Source: Alistipes sp. CAG:268 (GTDB taxonomy: Bacteria > Bacteroidota > Bacteroidia > Bacteroidales > Rikenellaceae). Taken from it: a DNA stretch of 18,031 bases. The DNA lies in the NCBI GenBank assembly GCA_000434235.1, contig FR891987.1:28790-46820 (forward strand), read 5' to 3'. This document shows, one piece after another, positions 16,461 to 18,031 of this stretch. The notes under the pieces were generated by a model that was not told the DNA's origin, searched no databases, and saw only the letters and a list, made by a program, of their open reading frames with translations. Position numbers and translations under genes: made by a program. Within the stretch, counting starts at the first letter, position 1, and every line of letters begins with the position of its first letter.

Positions 16461-16814
16461 GTGCGGACCGACGACCGAGACGCACTCCGCACGCCGGACG
16501 GGTCGTTCCTCGTCGCGCTGGTCGCCTTCGTACTGATCGCGGCAACGGGGCTCATGCTCTTCCTCACGGCATTCGTCCTCTGGATGTACGCCCTCACCGG
16601 ATCACTCATCGCCGGTGTGCTGATCGCGGGCGGATGCTGCACGCTCCTTGCCGCAACGATCTACGGATGGCTGCTCCGCCCGCACCTCTGCCGCATGCAG
16701 GAGCAGATCGAAACGGTCTACGAGGTGGCCCGGGCCGCACGCAGCGGCTACGAATGGGTGCTCGGCAAGGTGGCGTCCCTGCTCCGCCCAAGTGAAAGGA
16801 GCCACGAGACATGA
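16461..16814 (+). CDS. Holin-like / actinophage-holin-type small membrane protein
   Basis: This 117-residue protein probably starts at GTG 16461, 3 nt after the ytxH stop; the first in-frame ATGs fall inside the first TM segment and would destroy it. Two adjacent hydrophobic segments (FLVALVAFVLIAATGLMLFLTAF to LWMYAL, and LIAGVLIAGGCCTLLAATIYGWLL) are followed by a polar, helical C-terminal tail containing EQIETVYEVARAARSGYEWVLGKVASLL. This two-helix layout beside a YtxH gene matches the 'phage holin family' proteins common in Bacteroidota chromosomes, which are not usually part of a prophage. No lysis gene is near. A role with YtxH in envelope stress is an inference. Confidence 0.78.
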   Translation: MRTDDRDALRTPDGSFLVALVAFVLIAATGLMLFLTAFVLWMYALTGSLIAGVLIAGGCCTLLAATIYGWLLRPHLCRMQEQIETVYEVARAARSGYEWVLGKVASLLRPSERSHET

Positions 16815-16910
16815 TACCGGGAAGCGGGATCACCTCCCGAACGACAACGGGCCGGTAAAAAATCCCGCCCCGCCTTACCTATCTTCCCCCCATACCGACA
16901 CGACAGGACA

Positions 16911-16936
16911 GGAGCTCTCCCGCAAGGGAGGGCTCC
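16911..16936 (+). terminator. Hairpin, possible terminator of the ytxH operon
   Basis: An 11-bp stem with one wobble pair (16911-16921 with 16926-16936, loop GCAA) lies 97 nt after the stop codon. It is followed by TACCTATATTTAT rather than a clean T-tract, so termination is plausible but not certain. Confidence 0.5.
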
Positions 16937-16979
16937 TACCTATATTTATAGTCCACCCTCATATCAGACTCCATGCACA

Positions 16980-17058
16980 TTTCGTTTCGATCCGTCGAAA
17001 GTCCTATCCCCAACATCATATTTCGAAACAAAACTACAACATCGGCAAAAAATTTCGA
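16980..17058 (+). promoter_or_regulatory. Cluster of TTTCGA / TCGAAA motifs upstream of glpA
   Basis: TTTCGA occurs at 16985-16990 and, inverted, at 16995-17000 (a 6-bp inverted repeat with a 4-nt spacer). It occurs again inside the palindrome TTTCGAAA at 17021-17028, and at 17053-17058. A further TTTCG at 16980-16984 directly abuts the first copy. All lie within 80 bp just upstream of the likely glpA -7 box, as an operator would. Confidence 0.45.
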
Positions 17059-17107
17059 TTAAATCCCAAAAAAGTCATTTTACATTTCATTTTTAACAAA
17101 AGTTTAT

Positions 17108-17115
17108 TAGCTTTG
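17108..17115 (+). promoter_or_regulatory. Putative -7 box of glpA promoter
   Basis: TAGCTTTG matches TAnnTTTG exactly. The region 20 nt upstream is T-rich but lacks a TTG, so the -33 element is weak, which would fit an activated promoter. Confidence 0.5.
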
Positions 17116-17190
17116 TAATACATATTACAAAATAAAGGGTGAAAAACAGACGCAAATCGTGTTTCATAAGGGTTGCAGCAACTTTTGAAT

Positions 17191-17217
17191 GAAACAACAC
17201 AATTTTGAAACAACACA
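17191..17217 (+). repeat. Short direct repeat in the glpA leader
   Basis: GAAACAACACA occurs twice (17191-17201 and 17207-17217) with a period of 16 nt, separated by ATTTT. It lies 57 nt before the glpA start codon, within the probable mRNA leader. Confidence 0.7.
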
Positions 17218-17273
17218 AAAAACGGCATCCTGAAATTATAAATCGGTCACCAACAGCCAAGGAAACAGAAAGT

Positions 17274-18031
17274 ATGGAAGCAAAGGAACAACGCGAATAC
17301 GACGTCATCGTCATCGGAGGCGGAGCGACTGGTGCAGGAACGGCCCGCGATTGCGCCCTGCGCGGATTGCGGGTGCTGCTGGTCGAGCGGTTCGACTTCG
17401 CTTCGGGAGCCACCGGCCGCAACCACGGGCTGTTGCACAGCGGGGCGCGCTACGCAGTGACCGACAGGGAGTCGGCCGCAGAGTGCATCCGCGAGAACAT
17501 GATCCTGCGCCGGATTGCACGCCACTGCGTGGAGCCGACCGACGGTCTGTTCATCACCCTGCCCGAAGATGACCTGAACTACCAGGCAACCTTCGTCCGG
17601 GCGTGCCGCGAGGCGGGAATCGGGGCCGAAATCATCGACCCCGCACTGGCCAGACGAATGGAACCGTCGGTAAACCCGGCGATCATCGGTGCGGTCCGCG
17701 TACCGGACGGGGCCGTGGATCCCTTCCGCCTGACGCTGGCCAACGTCATCGATGCCCAGGCACACGGCGCCCGGATCCTCACCTACCACGAAGTGCTCGG
17801 ACTCATCCGCGAACAGGGCCGCGTGACCGGCATCCGCGTCCTGGACCGCAAAAGCGGGACGAAGCACGAATACCGCGCCCCGCTGACGGTCAATGCCGGA
17901 GGCATCTGGGGCCACGGAATCGCCCGCATGGCCGACATAACGATCAACATGTTCCCGGCCAAGGGGTCGCTGCTGATCTTCGGGCATCGCGTGAACCGCA
18001 TCGTCCTGAACCGTTGCCGCAAGCCGGCCAA
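17274..18031 (+). CDS. glpA: Anaerobic glycerol-3-phosphate dehydrogenase subunit A, N-terminal part
   Basis: The frame opens at ATG 17274 and runs off the right edge, giving 252 residues of an enzyme of about 530. It starts with the FAD-binding Rossmann motif DVIVIGGGATGAGTARDCAL (about 10-29), followed by LLVERFDFASGATGRNHGLL and HSGARYAVTD, typical of FAD-dependent glycerol-3-phosphate dehydrogenases. Stretches such as RHCVEPTDGLFITLPEDD, GAVRVPDGAVDPFRLT and MFPAKGSLLI are nearly those of Escherichia coli GlpA, distinguishing it from aerobic GlpD. The enzyme oxidises glycerol-3-phosphate to dihydroxyacetone phosphate and passes electrons, with GlpB and GlpC, to menaquinone; those subunits would lie beyond the window. 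Its leader holds repeated motifs that may be regulator sites. Confidence 0.95.
   Translation, partial: MEAKEQREYDVIVIGGGATGAGTARDCALRGLRVLLVERFDFASGATGRNHGLLHSGARYAVTDRESAAECIRENMILRRIARHCVEPTDGLFITLPEDDLNYQATFVRACREAGIGAEIIDPALARRMEPSVNPAIIGAVRVPDGAVDPFRLTLANVIDAQAHGARILTYHEVLGLIREQGRVTGIRVLDRKSGTKHEYRAPLTVNAGGIWGHGIARMADITINMFPAKGSLLIFGHRVNRIVLNRCRKPA

Larger units (their letters stand above)
16815..17273 (+). other. 459-bp intergenic region before glpA
   Basis: No gene is supported here. From left to right it holds a GC-rich hairpin at 16911-16936, a cluster of TTTCGA motifs at 16980-17058, a TAGCTTTG -7-like box at 17108-17115, and an 11-nt direct repeat at 17191-17217. Composition shifts from GC-rich to AT-rich after about 16935. 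If the box at 17108 is used, glpA has a leader of about 150 nt. Confidence 0.7.

Noticed and set aside
16461..16814. A prophage remnant because of the holin-like protein
   Set aside because: No endolysin, structural or integrase gene is near. YtxH plus a holin-like protein is an ordinary chromosomal pair in Bacteroidota.

Overview
The window looks like a chromosomal segment of a fairly GC-rich gut Bacteroidota, most likely Alistipes or another Rikenellaceae. I base this on protein content: a TonB-dependent receptor with a cell-surface lipoprotein, DUF3244, a membrane TPR/HTH regulator, an rSAM/lipoprotein pair and an anaerobic GlpA. The promoters agree, with repeated TAnnTTTG -7 boxes and TTG -33 elements about 20 nt upstream, a class typical of Bacteroidota. 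The genus is an inference. No CRISPR array, IS element or rRNA was seen.

Layout. 1-2897 (+): the C-terminal end of a TonB-dependent outer-membrane receptor, then a large surface lipoprotein with a choice-of-anchor-J-like domain, closed by a bidirectional terminator. 3061-3648 (-): a HAD phosphatase. 3875-6091 (-): the membrane pyrophosphatase hppA, of the K+-dependent type. 6247-7428 (+): a DUF418 membrane protein. 7570-7647 (+): tRNA-Pro(CGG) with its own promoter and terminator. 7786-12099 (-): an accessory-looking block made of a C39-like/thioredoxin-like membrane protein, a 350-bp gap, a small exported or anchored beta-sandwich-like protein, a DUF3244 protein and a membrane-bound TPR-HTH regulator. 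The regulator carries a strikingly AT-rich internal patch. 12322-13755 (-): a radical SAM/SPASM enzyme behind a short lipoprotein (rSAM/lipoprotein system). 13888-14088 (+): a cold-shock protein. 14229-15464 (+): a phosphofructokinase with pyrophosphate-type active-site residues. 15619-16158 (-): a stand-alone SLOG/DUF1273 protein. 16227-16814 (+): a YtxH protein and a holin-like membrane protein. 17274-end (+): the start of glpA, preceded by a 459-bp AT-rich leader with repeated motifs.

How the genes fit together. The PPi-type phosphofructokinase and the ion-pumping pyrophosphatase both use PPi as an energy carrier, which suits an ATP-sparing anaerobe; glpA adds glycerol-3-phosphate oxidation to the same central metabolism. 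The TonB receptor and lipoprotein form an outer-membrane uptake pair. The 7786-12099 block has the protein types that often surround exported-peptide systems in Bacteroidales (degenerate C39, thioredoxin fold, DUF3244, TPR-HTH regulator), but no ABC exporter or clear precursor gene is visible. The rSAM/lipoprotein pair is a second system of unknown function. These two areas and the mosaic regulator are the most interesting parts of the window.
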